This document shows positions 25,110 to 34,281 of a DNA stretch of 56,440 nucleotides, in pieces. The position numbers were made by a program, and so were the translations under genes. The notes beneath the pieces were generated by a model. The model was not told where the DNA came from, ran no database searches, and was given only the letters and a program-made list of their open reading frames with translations. Origin of the DNA: Cyclobacteriaceae bacterium (GTDB lineage: Bacteria; Bacteroidota; Bacteroidia; Cytophagales; Cyclobacteriaceae); contig JAHEGY010000015.1 of the NCBI GenBank assembly GCA_024644875.1, forward strand, positions 1-56,440, written 5' to 3'. Within the stretch, counting starts at the first letter, position 1; each line of letters opens with the position of its first letter.

Positions 25110-26153
25110 TTGAGTATTTTCAAAAACAGTAAATTCCTTATTCAATGCGTAAACTGGGAATATTGGCCCTGGCAGATCTTTTACATTCCTGTATTTTTCT
25201 ATTTTCTATGGCTTGCTCTAAAATCGAGGTCACTCTTCTTCTTTTTTAATGTCAATCCAAAAATTGAAAGTGGTGGAATGCTCATAGAATCCAAGAAGAA
25301 AATTCTTGATCTTTTACCTGAAAATCTGATCCCTAAAACCTTATTTTTCAATCATCCCGTTTCCAAGGATGAAATTATCAATGCTATGGGATCCCTTTCA
25401 ATGCATTTCCCTATAATTATTAAACCGGACTATGGTGAGAGAGGAAAAGGAGTTGAAAAAATAGAAGACTCGGTTGAGTTGACGAAGTATCTCGATGTCA
25501 ATCGCCTGAATATAATTATCCAGGAATTCATAGACTATCCTGTTGAATTAGGAATATTCTATATACGGCATCCTGATAAGGAAAATGGCAACATTACTTC
25601 AATCGTAAAAAAGAAACTTCTTTTTATCATTGGTGATGGCAATTCAAAAGTTAAAGATTTGATCAAAGAGAATCCCAGAGCTTTGATACAATTGAAAGAG
25701 CTGGAGAAAAGACACCCTGATCTAATGAATTTTATTCCCGGTAAAAATGAAAGAATTGAATTGGTATCTATTGCCAACCATTGCAGGGGGACCACATTTA
25801 TCAATGGCAATGACCTGATTAGTAAATCTTTATTAAAGGTCATTGATGATATTGGAAAAAATATAGAAGGATTCTTTTATGGCCGCTTTGATATCCGGTG
25901 TAAGAGTATTAATGATCTGAATGAAGGTAAGAATTTTAAAATACTTGAATTAAACGGTGCCAAAAGTGAGCCTGCTCATATTTACCATCCGGGATTTTCT
26001 TTAACCCAGGCCTATAAGGTTGTTTTTGATCACTGGAATGAGATCTATGAAATTGCCCGGATCAACAGGAACATGGGTATACTATTCCCTTCTTTCCGGG
26101 AAGGATGGGCCGCCTGGAAAAAGTATCATCATTACTCAAAATTGAAGAACTGA
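25110..26153 (+). CDS. ATP-grasp ligase with an N-terminal membrane-like segment
   Basis: A 347-residue protein beginning at TTG; no other start retains the aromatic, hydrophobic N-terminus (NWEYWPWQIFYIPVFFYFLW, about 13-32), which I recall as conserved in Bacteroidota relatives. The ATP-grasp core follows: FPIIIKPDYGERGKGVEKI (about 108-126) resembles the D-Ala-D-Ala ligase or carbamoyl-phosphate synthetase nucleotide-binding loop, and FKILELNGAKSEP (about 282-294) holds the metal-binding E-x-N. It is annotated loosely as D-alanine--D-alanine ligase in such genomes, but the true substrate is unknown. Third gene of the DinB-like and NRDE run. Confidence 0.85.
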   Translation: MSIFKNSKFLIQCVNWEYWPWQIFYIPVFFYFLWLALKSRSLFFFFNVNPKIESGGMLIESKKKILDLLPENLIPKTLFFNHPVSKDEIINAMGSLSMHFPIIIKPDYGERGKGVEKIEDSVELTKYLDVNRLNIIIQEFIDYPVELGIFYIRHPDKENGNITSIVKKKLLFIIGDGNSKVKDLIKENPRALIQLKELEKRHPDLMNFIPGKNERIELVSIANHCRGTTFINGNDLISKSLLKVIDDIGKNIEGFFYGRFDIRCKSINDLNEGKNFKILELNGAKSEPAHIYHPGFSLTQAYKVVFDHWNEIYEIARINRNMGILFPSFREGWAAWKKYHHYSKLKN

Positions 26154-26156
26154 ATC

Positions 26157-26507
26157 CTACCAGTCAAGCACGTCCTCACCTTCTGCAGGAGCTTTGTGAA
26201 TTCCAATAGAGTTATTGCTGTACAAAATTCCAAAATATAAGTTTCCTTCCCTTATTCCAATCCCAAAAGCCTGAATGGCCTTGATCATTTCATCGGATTC
26301 TCCTGTATTATTCAGTGAATCATTTTGGACAAAATAATTTGCATTGTGGATTGCATTATTATCAACCCACTTTTTCTCGAAGCTTTCAGCTTTTACAGCT
26401 GTAACGCTCTTCAATGACATAAATAACAGGCTAAAACTAAGTGCTACCACTGAAAGCCCAATTGAAATACTTAGCACCCTTTTAGAAAATAAATCTAGGT
26501 TCTTCAT
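26157..26507 (-). CDS. Small membrane-anchored protein of unknown function
   Basis: 116 residues with one N-terminal membrane segment (about 12-33, LSISIGLSVVALSFSLLFMS) and a short extracytoplasmic part ending GEDVLDW. No family is recognised. Its stop lies 3 bp from the stop of the ATP-grasp gene (convergent). It has ordinary codon use and a plausible signal or anchor, so I think it is a real gene. Confidence 0.65.
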   Translation of the reverse strand: MKNLDLFSKRVLSISIGLSVVALSFSLLFMSLKSVTAVKAESFEKKWVDNNAIHNANYFVQNDSLNNTGESDEMIKAIQAFGIGIREGNLYFGILYSNNSIGIHKAPAEGEDVLDW

Positions 26508-26691
26508 AATTTATGGAATTTAATATTTTAAAATTCAGGTCCTTTTGTGGATTAAATTACTATGTTTTTATTTACGAAATAAAGAATCAGCCAATATAAA
26601 ATTGAAATTTAAGATCGATAGCCAATGGAATTATCTTAAGATCGTTAATTTTAAGTCTGCATAATCTGTTTCGGGCTAGAATTTTACTACC

Positions 26692-27714
26692 ATGGTCAAT
26701 AAGTTGCTGGAAGGAATACATTTGATTCAAAAACTTACCATTTATAAAGTATGGAATATATTATTACTAAAATTAAGTTACTTCATATCCGCAATAACCA
26801 AAAAAGATATACATTGGGGCAAACCTTTCGCTCTATCAATAGAACCAACAACTTCATGTAATCTAAGATGTCCCGAATGTCCAAGCGGACTTAGATCATT
26901 CACCAGACCAACTGGCTCAATAGAATTTGATTTTTACAAAAGTATCATCGACCAATGCAAATCCTTCCTCTCTTATTTGATATTATATTTTCAGGGTGAA
27001 CCATTCCTTAATCGGAATTTTTTTGATCTTGTGAGCTATGCCTCTAAAAATGGAATTTACACTGTTACATCAACAAACGCACATTTTCTCGATGAAGACA
27101 ATGCAAAAAAAACCATACTTTCCGGATTAGATAAGATCATTATCTCTTTGGATGGTACAGATCAGGAAGCCTATGAAAGCTACCGAATCGGTGGAAATTA
27201 CAAAAAGGTTGTCAGTGGTATTCAAAAGCTTGTTTATTGGAAGGAAAAGTTAGATAAGCATAAACCCCTAATCATTCTACAATTCCTGATAATGAAAACC
27301 AACCAACATCAGCTGAGGGATATTGAGAAATTAAGTCTCGAGTTAAAGGTAGATCAACTATCAATAAAAACTGCCCAGGTATATGATTTAAAAAAAGGAT
27401 CACTGATAATACCTGATAATGAAAAAATGAGCAGATATAAAAAAATGAATGGGAGCTACGTAATTAAGAATAAGCTTGAGAACAAATGTTGGAGGATGTG
27501 GAGCTCTTCTGTAATGACATGGGATGGGAAAATGGTTCCTTGCTGTTTTGATAAGGACGCCAAATACATATATGGAAACTTGAATGAGAACCGATTTTCT
27601 GAGATCTGGAATAATAAAAACCACACCCTTTTTAGGAAAAATATCCAATCATCCCGAAAAATTATCGATATCTGCCAAAACTGTACTGAGGGTAGTAATA
27701 TATGGGCTAATTAA
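26692..27714 (+). CDS. Radical SAM/SPASM-domain protein
   Basis: A 340-residue enzyme. The radical SAM cluster motif is EPTTSCNLRCPECPSG (C-x3-C-x2-C, near 56-64), with YFQGEPFLN and STNAHFLDED also typical. A SPASM-type C-terminus with CWRMW, MVPCCFD and ICQNCTEG provides cysteines for an auxiliary Fe-S cluster. Many SPASM proteins modify peptides, but this variant (SIEPTTSCNLRCPECPSGLR) is a stand-alone conserved Bacteroidota type as I recall, and no substrate is known. The gene is single; its stop overlaps, tail to tail, the 62-residue gene on the other strand. Confidence 0.92.
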   Translation: MVNKLLEGIHLIQKLTIYKVWNILLLKLSYFISAITKKDIHWGKPFALSIEPTTSCNLRCPECPSGLRSFTRPTGSIEFDFYKSIIDQCKSFLSYLILYFQGEPFLNRNFFDLVSYASKNGIYTVTSTNAHFLDEDNAKKTILSGLDKIIISLDGTDQEAYESYRIGGNYKKVVSGIQKLVYWKEKLDKHKPLIILQFLIMKTNQHQLRDIEKLSLELKVDQLSIKTAQVYDLKKGSLIIPDNEKMSRYKKMNGSYVIKNKLENKCWRMWSSSVMTWDGKMVPCCFDKDAKYIYGNLNENRFSEIWNNKNHTLFRKNIQSSRKIIDICQNCTEGSNIWAN

Positions 27715-27899
27715 AGAACTTTCTTTCTTTTGTGATTTTTAAAGAACTGATACTGAACCTTTTTCATATCCCTAACAGAACATGATGCACAGCCTCTACT
27801 GTTCCCGGAATCGGTATTTAATGATTTCCAGAAAATAGTCCCGATAAATCCAATAGCCCCAAAAAATAAAGCAAACACCAATACCTCTTGAAATATCAT
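27711..27899 (-). CDS. Small Cys-containing membrane protein
   Basis: 62 residues: a membrane helix (about 4-24) followed by a cytoplasmic tail with RGCASCSVRD, then lysines. The layout recalls FeoB-associated or other short Bacteroidota CxxC membrane proteins. It overlaps the end of the radical SAM gene by 4 bases on the opposite strand. Too short for firm proof, but the anchor and paired Cys are not expected from a random shadow. Confidence 0.55.
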   Translation of the reverse strand: MIFQEVLVFALFFGAIGFIGTIFWKSLNTDSGNSRGCASCSVRDMKKVQYQFFKNHKRKKVL

Positions 27900-27930
27900 C
27901 TTAGTATCTAATTAGGATGCGCAAATATAA

Positions 27931-28722
27931 TCATTTTGACGAATACCAATATTTATTTATTATTTTTAACATATCAGGTTGGACAATTGTTCCGGCAATT
28001 ATTTCCTTTCCAAAGATATAATCATCCCCTCCTTTAAAATCAGTTACGATACCACCTGCTTGTTGTACAATCAGGCAACCTGCTGCCACATCCCAGGGAC
28101 TTAGGAAAAACTCAAAAAAACCTTCACACTTACCACTGGCTACATAAGCAAGGTCTGCGGCAGCACTTCCAAATCTTCGCAGACCATGCGAATTTTCCAG
28201 GAAGTGATGCATAATCCTGTAAAAACTATCCATTTTAGAAAAATCTCTGTATGGATATCCTGTTATATAGAGTCCATTTTTAAATTCCCTGATATTAGAT
28301 ACCTGAATGGGTTTATCATCGCAATAGGCCTTGCTATGCTTATGTGCATAATAACATTCACCCGACGTAATCTCATAAATCACACCCAGGAGGATATCAT
28401 TTCCTTTCATTAATGCAATACTAACAGAATATGGAGGTAGTCCATGCATAAAATTAGTGGTGCCATCCAGTGGATCAATCACCCAATTGATTTCCTTTTT
28501 TTCACCTGTTCCTTCTTCAGCAATAAATCCTGAGTCTGGCAATATGCTTTGCAGATTTTCTACCAACAACATTTCAGCTTGTTTATCCACATAGGAAACA
28601 AGATCGTTTGGCCCTTTATATTCGATCTTCGAGAAATCAAAATTTATGCGTTCATCGTGAATAAATTTCCCGGCAAGCTTGGAAATTCTGATCGTTTCTG
28701 ATAATAAATAATCTAAATCCAT
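27931..28722 (-). CDS. suhB: Inositol-monophosphatase family protein
   Basis: A 263-residue Mg2+-dependent phosphatase of the IMPase/SuhB family. The metal-binding motifs are AEEGTGE (near 70), DPLDGTTNFMHG (near 87-98) and WDVAAGCLIVQQAGG (near 212-226). Acts on inositol or related sugar monophosphates; in E. coli SuhB also binds transcription complexes. Last gene of a possible run with rsmI upstream on the same strand (84 bp gap). Confidence 0.9.
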   Translation of the reverse strand: MDLDYLLSETIRISKLAGKFIHDERINFDFSKIEYKGPNDLVSYVDKQAEMLLVENLQSILPDSGFIAEEGTGEKKEINWVIDPLDGTTNFMHGLPPYSVSIALMKGNDILLGVIYEITSGECYYAHKHSKAYCDDKPIQVSNIREFKNGLYITGYPYRDFSKMDSFYRIMHHFLENSHGLRRFGSAAADLAYVASGKCEGFFEFFLSPWDVAAGCLIVQQAGGIVTDFKGGDDYIFGKEIIAGTIVQPDMLKIINKYWYSSK

Positions 28723-28806
28723 TAAATATTAATTTGTGTTCTTCCCGAGTAAGGATGGTCCCTATAAATATCATAAAAAAAAATACGAATTGTAAGGAAT
28801 CACCAA

Positions 28807-29484
28807 TTATCTGCCCTGCACGACAAGTACAAATTCCCCTTTTATTTTTCCTTCTTCAAAATGATGTTTTATTGATTCTAGTTTCCCATTCACTGTTTCC
28901 TCAAATTTCTTGGATATCTCCCTTGATACAGAGGCTTCCCTCGAAGGTCCAAAATATGAGATGAAATCATCTATCGTTTTTAAGATCCTATATGGTGATT
29001 CATAAAATATCATGGTCCGAGTCTCATTAATTAATGATTCAAGTCGTTTCTTACGGCCTTTCTTGTGTGGCAGGAAACCCTCAAAGGTAAAGCGGTCTAT
29101 TGGAAGTCCGGATTTTACAAGTGCAGGCACAAATGCAGTGGGACCAGGAAGGCATTCTATTTCAATATTATTCATGAGACAGGCCTTAACGATCAGATAA
29201 CCAGGATCCGAAATACCTGGAGTCCCGGCATCAGTCACCAGGGCTATTTTAGATCCATCATTCAATGAGTTAATTATAAATTTTTGGATCTTATGTTCAT
29301 TGTATGAGTGATAACTTTTCAGAATATTGTTTATATCATAGAACTTTAGAAGATTTAAGGTATTCCTGGTATCTTCAGCATAAATGAAATCCACTTCTTT
29401 CAAAATACGAAGAGCCCGTAATGTAATATCCTCCAGGTTTCCTATCGGTGTAGGTACTAAAAAAAATTGTGCTGTTTCTTTCAT
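28807..29484 (-). CDS. rsmI: 16S rRNA (cytidine-1402) 2'-O-methyltransferase
   Basis: A 225-residue SAM-dependent methyltransferase acting on C1402 of 16S rRNA. Typical signatures are LVPTPIGNLEDITLRAL (near 8-24), AEDTRNTLNLL (near 35-45), LVTDAGTPGISDPGYL (near 83-98) and ECLPGPTAFVPAL. The protein ends with EFVLVVQGR and lacks the longer C-terminal helix domain of E. coli RsmI, as usual for Bacteroidota. It follows the pterin dehydratase gene by 4 bp. Confidence 0.94.
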   Translation of the reverse strand: MKETAQFFLVPTPIGNLEDITLRALRILKEVDFIYAEDTRNTLNLLKFYDINNILKSYHSYNEHKIQKFIINSLNDGSKIALVTDAGTPGISDPGYLIVKACLMNNIEIECLPGPTAFVPALVKSGLPIDRFTFEGFLPHKKGRKKRLESLINETRTMIFYESPYRILKTIDDFISYFGPSREASVSREISKKFEETVNGKLESIKHHFEEGKIKGEFVLVVQGR

Positions 29485-29488
29485 ACAT

Positions 29489-29725
29489 TCAGGTAAGCAG
29501 CTTATCTATTTCGCCTGCTAACTCATGGTCTTTTTCTGTAACAACATCTCCCTTATCATGTGTGTTTAGCATGATCTCGACTTCATTATATACATTAGTC
29601 CAGCGTGGATGATGATCTCTTTTCTCTGCTATCAGAGCAACCTTTGTCATAAAGGCGAAAGCTTCAGTGAAATCCTTGAATTTAAAGGACCTTTTCAAGT
29701 AATTATTTTCTTCTTTCCACATCAT
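29489..29725 (-). CDS. phhB: 4a-hydroxytetrahydrobiopterin dehydratase-like protein
   Basis: A 78-residue single-domain protein. The active-site pattern [20 protein letters not shown] (34-53) with two adjacent histidines and a Trp, followed by THDKGDVV, is diagnostic of the PCD/DCoH fold. It would recycle pterin or have another pterin-related function; no aromatic amino acid hydroxylase gene is nearby. It overlaps the Lnb gene upstream by 23 bases and lies 4 bp before rsmI. Confidence 0.92.
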   Translation of the reverse strand: MMWKEENNYLKRSFKFKDFTEAFAFMTKVALIAEKRDHHPRWTNVYNEVEIMLNTHDKGDVVTEKDHELAGEIDKLLT

Positions 29726-30923
29726 TATTTTTGTTTTTTCTTGAATTATAATAGAATCTTACTACAAGCGTAAGAATAATTGGGATATTGACAGTGTTTA
29801 ATTGCTGCGGCAGAATCTTCCAGGTGGCCAGAAACAGTATCAGAAATATCATCCAGAATTGAAAATAAAATCGCATCCAGGTTGTTTTCTTATTCCTCAG
29901 GATCATATAAGGCAAAAATAAATATACAGGAAAAGTCCATAAAAGATTTAGATTGTCCTTAGTGCTTATATGATCTGTTGCAAACCATAAAAAGCAAATT
30001 AAAAGGCCGGCAAATCCTATAACTATAAATAATACTGAATCAATATACTTGAAGATTTTTTTCCTGTTATTTATGAATATTGATAATAGTAGAATAATAA
30101 TAAATATTGTCCAGAATAAAAGTGAAGGCGATATTCCGTAACCTTCGCTCCCAGGCAATATTATAGATTGATTGATCACGTGTGTACTGAGGACTAGTGG
30201 CACCTCAATACTATCCCGCTCAATACGGGCATATTCAAACGCGTCAAATAGTTTATAGGGTAAAAACATGTATTCACGGGAAGAAGCGATAACATCTGCA
30301 GGACGGCCAATAATTAAGTCTATTCCAAAGTCTCCCCATTTTGCCTTGATTAAAAACTCGTCCAATAATTGCCTGAATGTCTTATGGTCTTTTATATGTT
30401 CTTCATCAAAATGGAGGCTGGGGCCTAGAATCCTTTCAAACACATCCCTTATTCGGGACGAACAATTATCGAAGAAAAACTCATAAAGGTAGTATCGATT
30501 CTCAGGGAGATAGTTGTTATTAAGGAAATTGTAGACTGCAACTTTTTCCTCATAATTTAAGTTGATAATTTGTTCATACAAAGACTTATTATAGTATTTG
30601 TAAGCATAAACCATCCGTTTGAAGTCATAAACAGAAAGAAAATAATTCAATTTTCCCATTAAGAACTTAGGATAGAATCCAGGTGCATTAAAATCAAAAG
30701 TGCCATAATTATATGCCAGGTCAATGCCATTCACCGGATCATACACCCGTATTGCACTGTGTCCAAACTTCTCATATAAGGCATCTCCGGGTTCTCCTGT
30801 GATCAAACTTATATGGGCATTTTCAGATAGATCGGGAAATTCAATAGAATCTTTCTGTGCAGATATAACCTGGTTAGAAATACATAAAACAACAATGATG
30901 GTTGAGATAAAACCTGTGCGCAT
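29703..30923 (-). CDS. lnb: DUF4105 / Lnb-type lipoprotein N-acyltransferase
   Basis: Predicted to add the third acyl chain to lipoproteins; the family (DUF4105) has been described as Lnb in Bacteroides, as I recall. The start chosen gives a clean signal peptide ([19 protein letters not shown]) and lies just past the stop of the upstream gene; the frame is also open to an ATG at 30983, which would overlap that gene. A periplasmic domain follows with FGHSAIRV (His55) and [12 protein letters not shown] (Cys154), conserved candidate active-site residues. The C-terminal 150 residues hold about five membrane helices, matching the five-helix region of Lnb proteins. Role fits the many lipoproteins in the window. 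Activity is inferred from family. Confidence 0.85.
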   Translation of the reverse strand: MRTGFISTIIVVLCISNQVISAQKDSIEFPDLSENAHISLITGEPGDALYEKFGHSAIRVYDPVNGIDLAYNYGTFDFNAPGFYPKFLMGKLNYFLSVYDFKRMVYAYKYYNKSLYEQIINLNYEEKVAVYNFLNNNYLPENRYYLYEFFFDNCSSRIRDVFERILGPSLHFDEEHIKDHKTFRQLLDEFLIKAKWGDFGIDLIIGRPADVIASSREYMFLPYKLFDAFEYARIERDSIEVPLVLSTHVINQSIILPGSEGYGISPSLLFWTIFIIILLLSIFINNRKKIFKYIDSVLFIVIGFAGLLICFLWFATDHISTKDNLNLLWTFPVYLFLPYMILRNKKTTWMRFYFQFWMIFLILFLATWKILPQQLNTVNIPIILTLVVRFYYNSRKNKNNDVERRK

Positions 30924-30927
30924 GATA

Positions 30928-31623
30928 TTAGCGTTGAGCAACAATGATGTACTGGTATTGCAGACTACTATTATCAATTTCAAGGATTCTAAATCCAGCT
31001 GACTTTATCTCGGTAATGGCCTTTGTAATTGGAACTTTTACTACATCACTTGGACCAATAGGCATTCCTCCTATTTTGTAATCAACCACCATAATTTTAC
31101 CATTCTTTTTTAACCCATGTTTAACTTTTTTCAGGTAATTCACTCTGTCATCGATAAAATAATATGTGTTTACTATCAATACCCAATCCGTTTCGTTCGC
31201 ATCCAGTCTGGGGTCATCGGGATACGACAGCCTGGTTGTTAACCTGTTTGCAGTTTCGGGAGATAATTCTGATTTTCTTTCCTCAATATAATCAATGGAT
31301 TTCTGATCGATATCAATCCCAATAACAGTTCCTCCTTTTTTAACAATCCGCAAAGCAAAATAACCAGTACCGGCTCCTATATCTGCAACGACAAGATCAT
31401 TTATATCCCCCATTTTTGATATAACCATTTCAGGATTTTGCCAGGTTACCCGTCCCGGATCTTCACTTTCCTGCATTAAAATGTCAAAATCTTCGATGGG
31501 GATCTGTCCGTAGGACACAGAATCGACAGTATCTTTTGGAATTTCTTTCTTTTTTTTGTCAGGTTGAGGAAGCGCGCAACCAATTATAAAACTAAGAATG
31601 ATATAAGCAAAATATCTGTACAT
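30928..31623 (-). CDS. Exported or membrane-anchored class I SAM methyltransferase
   Basis: A 231-residue Rossmann-fold methyltransferase. Motif I is VADIGAGTGYFALR (near 79-92), followed by the acidic strand VIGIDID. Unusually it begins with a lipoprotein-type signal, FIIGC with Cys16, followed by a charged linker DKKKKEIPKD. SAM is a cytoplasmic cofactor, so an exported methyltransferase is odd; the signal could instead act as a membrane anchor. The sequence DPGRVTWQNPEMVISKMG is similar to other methyltransferases with signal sequences in Gram-negative genomes. It sits 4 bp from the Lnb gene on the same strand, so the two are probably co-transcribed. Confidence 0.85.
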   Translation of the reverse strand: MYRYFAYIILSFIIGCALPQPDKKKKEIPKDTVDSVSYGQIPIEDFDILMQESEDPGRVTWQNPEMVISKMGDINDLVVADIGAGTGYFALRIVKKGGTVIGIDIDQKSIDYIEERKSELSPETANRLTTRLSYPDDPRLDANETDWVLIVNTYYFIDDRVNYLKKVKHGLKKNGKIMVVDYKIGGMPIGPSDVVKVPITKAITEIKSAGFRILEIDNSSLQYQYIIVAQR

Positions 31624-31689
31624 AGAATTAACTTAAAAATATATCATTTTTAGCAGATACATAAAATGAAATGAATAAAAAACATCGAA

Positions 31690-31956
31690 TCACAGAGAGA
31701 TGATTCCATCAATAGTATATGCTTTCCTATATATCTCTATTATTTCATCACTGGACTTAACTCTATGCTTTTTGGAAAAGCTGATATATTTACCTGTTTT
31801 AGACCGTTTTGTGTCAAATTGGATTTTGTTAAAAAGATTCTTGAAATCATCAGATTTCTGGGCAGGCACGATAAACTTAAATAAATATAAAGTAGGAAAA
31901 GTATAATGATCTACCAGTTGCTGCTTAAATTCCTCAAAATTGGATTGATCTTTCAT
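31690..31956 (-). CDS. DUF493 family protein
   Basis: An 88-residue small ACT-like domain protein of the DUF493 (YbeD) family: YTFPTLYLFKFIVPAQ (near 18-33), then KFSKKHRV-like SFSKKHRVKSSDEII and the ending DGIISL. In E. coli YbeD lies next to lipB and its role is not settled. lipB here is 12 kb away. Downstream of ppiD on the minus strand with a gap of 139 bp, so probably separate. Confidence 0.85.
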   Translation of the reverse strand: MKDQSNFEEFKQQLVDHYTFPTLYLFKFIVPAQKSDDFKNLFNKIQFDTKRSKTGKYISFSKKHRVKSSDEIIEIYRKAYTIDGIISL

Positions 31957-32095
31957 TATTTATTTTAGATCCCGGAAAGAAATTATTTTAATCTTTAATC
32001 CATTAAATCATTGACCAATTGAATCTTAACAAAGAAGGTTAATTGGTATATATATTTCCTTTTAGGTAATTCTAATACACTTTAATATTTGAATA

Positions 32096-34204
32096 CTAGA
32101 AAAATCGGTATCTCTCATCAACGATATCTGAATATTCTTTTATTGCTTCAGAAGTCAGATACGATGTTCTGCTCGACCGTCTTTGCAACAGCTGATTTTT
32201 ATAACTTGTATAATCTGCTATTTCAGGAGATTCGATTAATGAATTTAATTGTATAATCACCACACCGTCATTTTCAATGATCGGTTCGGATGTTTCCCCT
32301 TCATTCATTGAAAATATTGTTCCCACTGCCACAGGTGCAAATCCTATGTTTGGAATAGAGTTTGAGGATAACTTTATGTCAAATGATTCATATACCCTGG
32401 CTTCACTTCCATACTTCTCTGCAATTTCATCGAGTGTTCCTTCCAGATCATTCAATTTCTGAATGATATATTCAGCTTTAAGTTCATTTTTAACTTTTGG
32501 AGTCAGTTGAACCCTTACGTCTTCAAGACCAGCAGGACCTTCTTCTGTCTTATCAGTCAACACTGCAATGACGTATTGATTATCTAATTCGAAAACAGTG
32601 GATGATTCATCAATTGAAGCATCTAAAAATGCCCAACGAATTATTTCCCGGGCATCCCCCAGTCCGCTTATTCTTCTATCATCCTTTTTCAGACTTTCGG
32701 CTTCATTTATAGTTAATGAGTCGGTAGCTGCATTCCGCTCGAACTCTTCACGATTTGCGGTGAGGCTTGCAAAATAATCAGCTTTTCGAAAAGCTTCATC
32801 ACGGGTGATATCACTGGCACTAATTTCCCGTTCGATAGTAGCTACTTTAAATAATTTGTTTGTTTTCTTTCCGGTCACATTTATAATGTGGTAGCCAAAT
32901 TCGGTTTCAACCACCCTTGGGACCAATCCTTCACTTGTCCTTGAGAAGACAGCATCAGCAAAAGGCTTGACCATTCTATTTTCATCAAACCATCCAAGAT
33001 CCCCTCCTGCAGCGCTACTGGGATCATCGCTGTTATCTCTGGCTATCAGGGCAAAATTTGCTCCGTTCCTTATCTGGTTCAACAAGCTTTGGGCTTCCTG
33101 TCTTGCTTTATTTTTATCGGCGGAACTTTCCGAGTCAGGTTTAATTAGAATATGACTGGCTCTTGCATAAAACAAGGTGTCTTCCAAAATATCGGTTATC
33201 TTGTTGATAACATAATTTCCTGTTTGAAGATAAGGCCCAACAACGTATCCCGGTGATAAATTATCCAGCTCATTTCTAATTCTTGACGGAAGCTGGCCGA
33301 TAGTGTATGTCTCATAAGGTGAATTTCCATCGGTATTAATCCTGGCATAAATGGAATCATCATCAATTTCTGCAAACTCCTTTGCTAATTTATCCATTTC
33401 ATCCATGAAGAATAAAGAATCATCACTGGAGGGTATAATTGGGAAACTCACATATATAAGTGACCGCGTATCCTCATTATAATAACTCTTTTGATGCTCA
33501 GAAAGATAATTCTGAAGATCACTGTCGGTAACTGCTACAGTTGTATCACTCAGGGAATAATATGGTATGTATAAATACTTTATCTCTGCTACTCCGTTCT
33601 CCTGCTTATAAAGCTGTTCTGCTTCAGCTTCCGTAACATAATCGGTTTTTAGGAGCAGATTATCATATTTTAACCTCAACCTTGAAGGCTCAAGATTACT
33701 CTCAAACATATACCAACCCGCTTGCTGTTGAGGAGGCATCTGATTGATCTGTTGCAGGTACATTACGATCTGTTCCCTGTCAAATTCTCCTGTTTGCGGA
33801 TTAGTGAAGGCTTGTACCAGGTCAGGGTGTATGTTTTTACCCTGAACCATATCAACAAGCTCTTCTTCAGAAACAGATAATCCCAGTTTATCAAATTCTT
33901 TCTGAAAAGCTTTTTTAACGATCAGATAATCCCAGGCCTGCTGCCTGATCGCGATCATTTCATTTTCAGATGGATTACGGTTAAAATTTAATGTGTAATT
34001 ATATTTCAACTCTTCAATCTGCTGAATATATTCCGCATGATCAATCTTCTGGCCTGCAATTTCTCCTACTTCTGCCTTATTATTCCCCAGTATTACAGAA
34101 TTTGGTCCAAGAATATCTCCACCTACAAGGAATAGAATCAATCCAAATGCAATTATTCCAACCGCTAATCCAGTTTTCTCTCTTATTTTACTAATTAGTG
34201 CCAT
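32096..34204 (-). CDS. ppiD: PpiD-type membrane-anchored peptidyl-prolyl isomerase
   Basis: A 702-residue periplasmic chaperone held in the inner membrane by one N-terminal helix (about 11-31, GLAVGIIAFGLILFLVGGDI). It contains a SurA-like chaperone region (about 50-180) and one parvulin domain: ARASHILIKPD near 348, then RNGANFALIARDNSDDP and FGYHIINV. It should bind newly secreted outer-membrane or periplasmic proteins at the Sec exit. The intact parvulin turn GANF is a useful control for the surA insertion. It is followed by a 139 bp gap, and the CorC-type gene lies 77 bp upstream in the same direction. Confidence 0.92.
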   Translation of the reverse strand: MALISKIREKTGLAVGIIAFGLILFLVGGDILGPNSVILGNNKAEVGEIAGQKIDHAEYIQQIEELKYNYTLNFNRNPSENEMIAIRQQAWDYLIVKKAFQKEFDKLGLSVSEEELVDMVQGKNIHPDLVQAFTNPQTGEFDREQIVMYLQQINQMPPQQQAGWYMFESNLEPSRLRLKYDNLLLKTDYVTEAEAEQLYKQENGVAEIKYLYIPYYSLSDTTVAVTDSDLQNYLSEHQKSYYNEDTRSLIYVSFPIIPSSDDSLFFMDEMDKLAKEFAEIDDDSIYARINTDGNSPYETYTIGQLPSRIRNELDNLSPGYVVGPYLQTGNYVINKITDILEDTLFYARASHILIKPDSESSADKNKARQEAQSLLNQIRNGANFALIARDNSDDPSSAAGGDLGWFDENRMVKPFADAVFSRTSEGLVPRVVETEFGYHIINVTGKKTNKLFKVATIEREISASDITRDEAFRKADYFASLTANREEFERNAATDSLTINEAESLKKDDRRISGLGDAREIIRWAFLDASIDESSTVFELDNQYVIAVLTDKTEEGPAGLEDVRVQLTPKVKNELKAEYIIQKLNDLEGTLDEIAEKYGSEARVYESFDIKLSSNSIPNIGFAPVAVGTIFSMNEGETSEPIIENDGVVIIQLNSLIESPEIADYTSYKNQLLQRRSSRTSYLTSEAIKEYSDIVDERYRFF

Positions 34205-34281
34205 TCTACGTATATTAAGTGGCGCAAAAATATATACATTAATAGTAAACTCAAAATTTGAAGGGGTGCATTATCTGTTGG

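Noticed and set aside
26157-27899. Bacteriocin or peptide-modification gene cluster
   Set aside because: The small genes are membrane proteins on the opposite strand with no precursor-peptide features; kept only as a weak finding.
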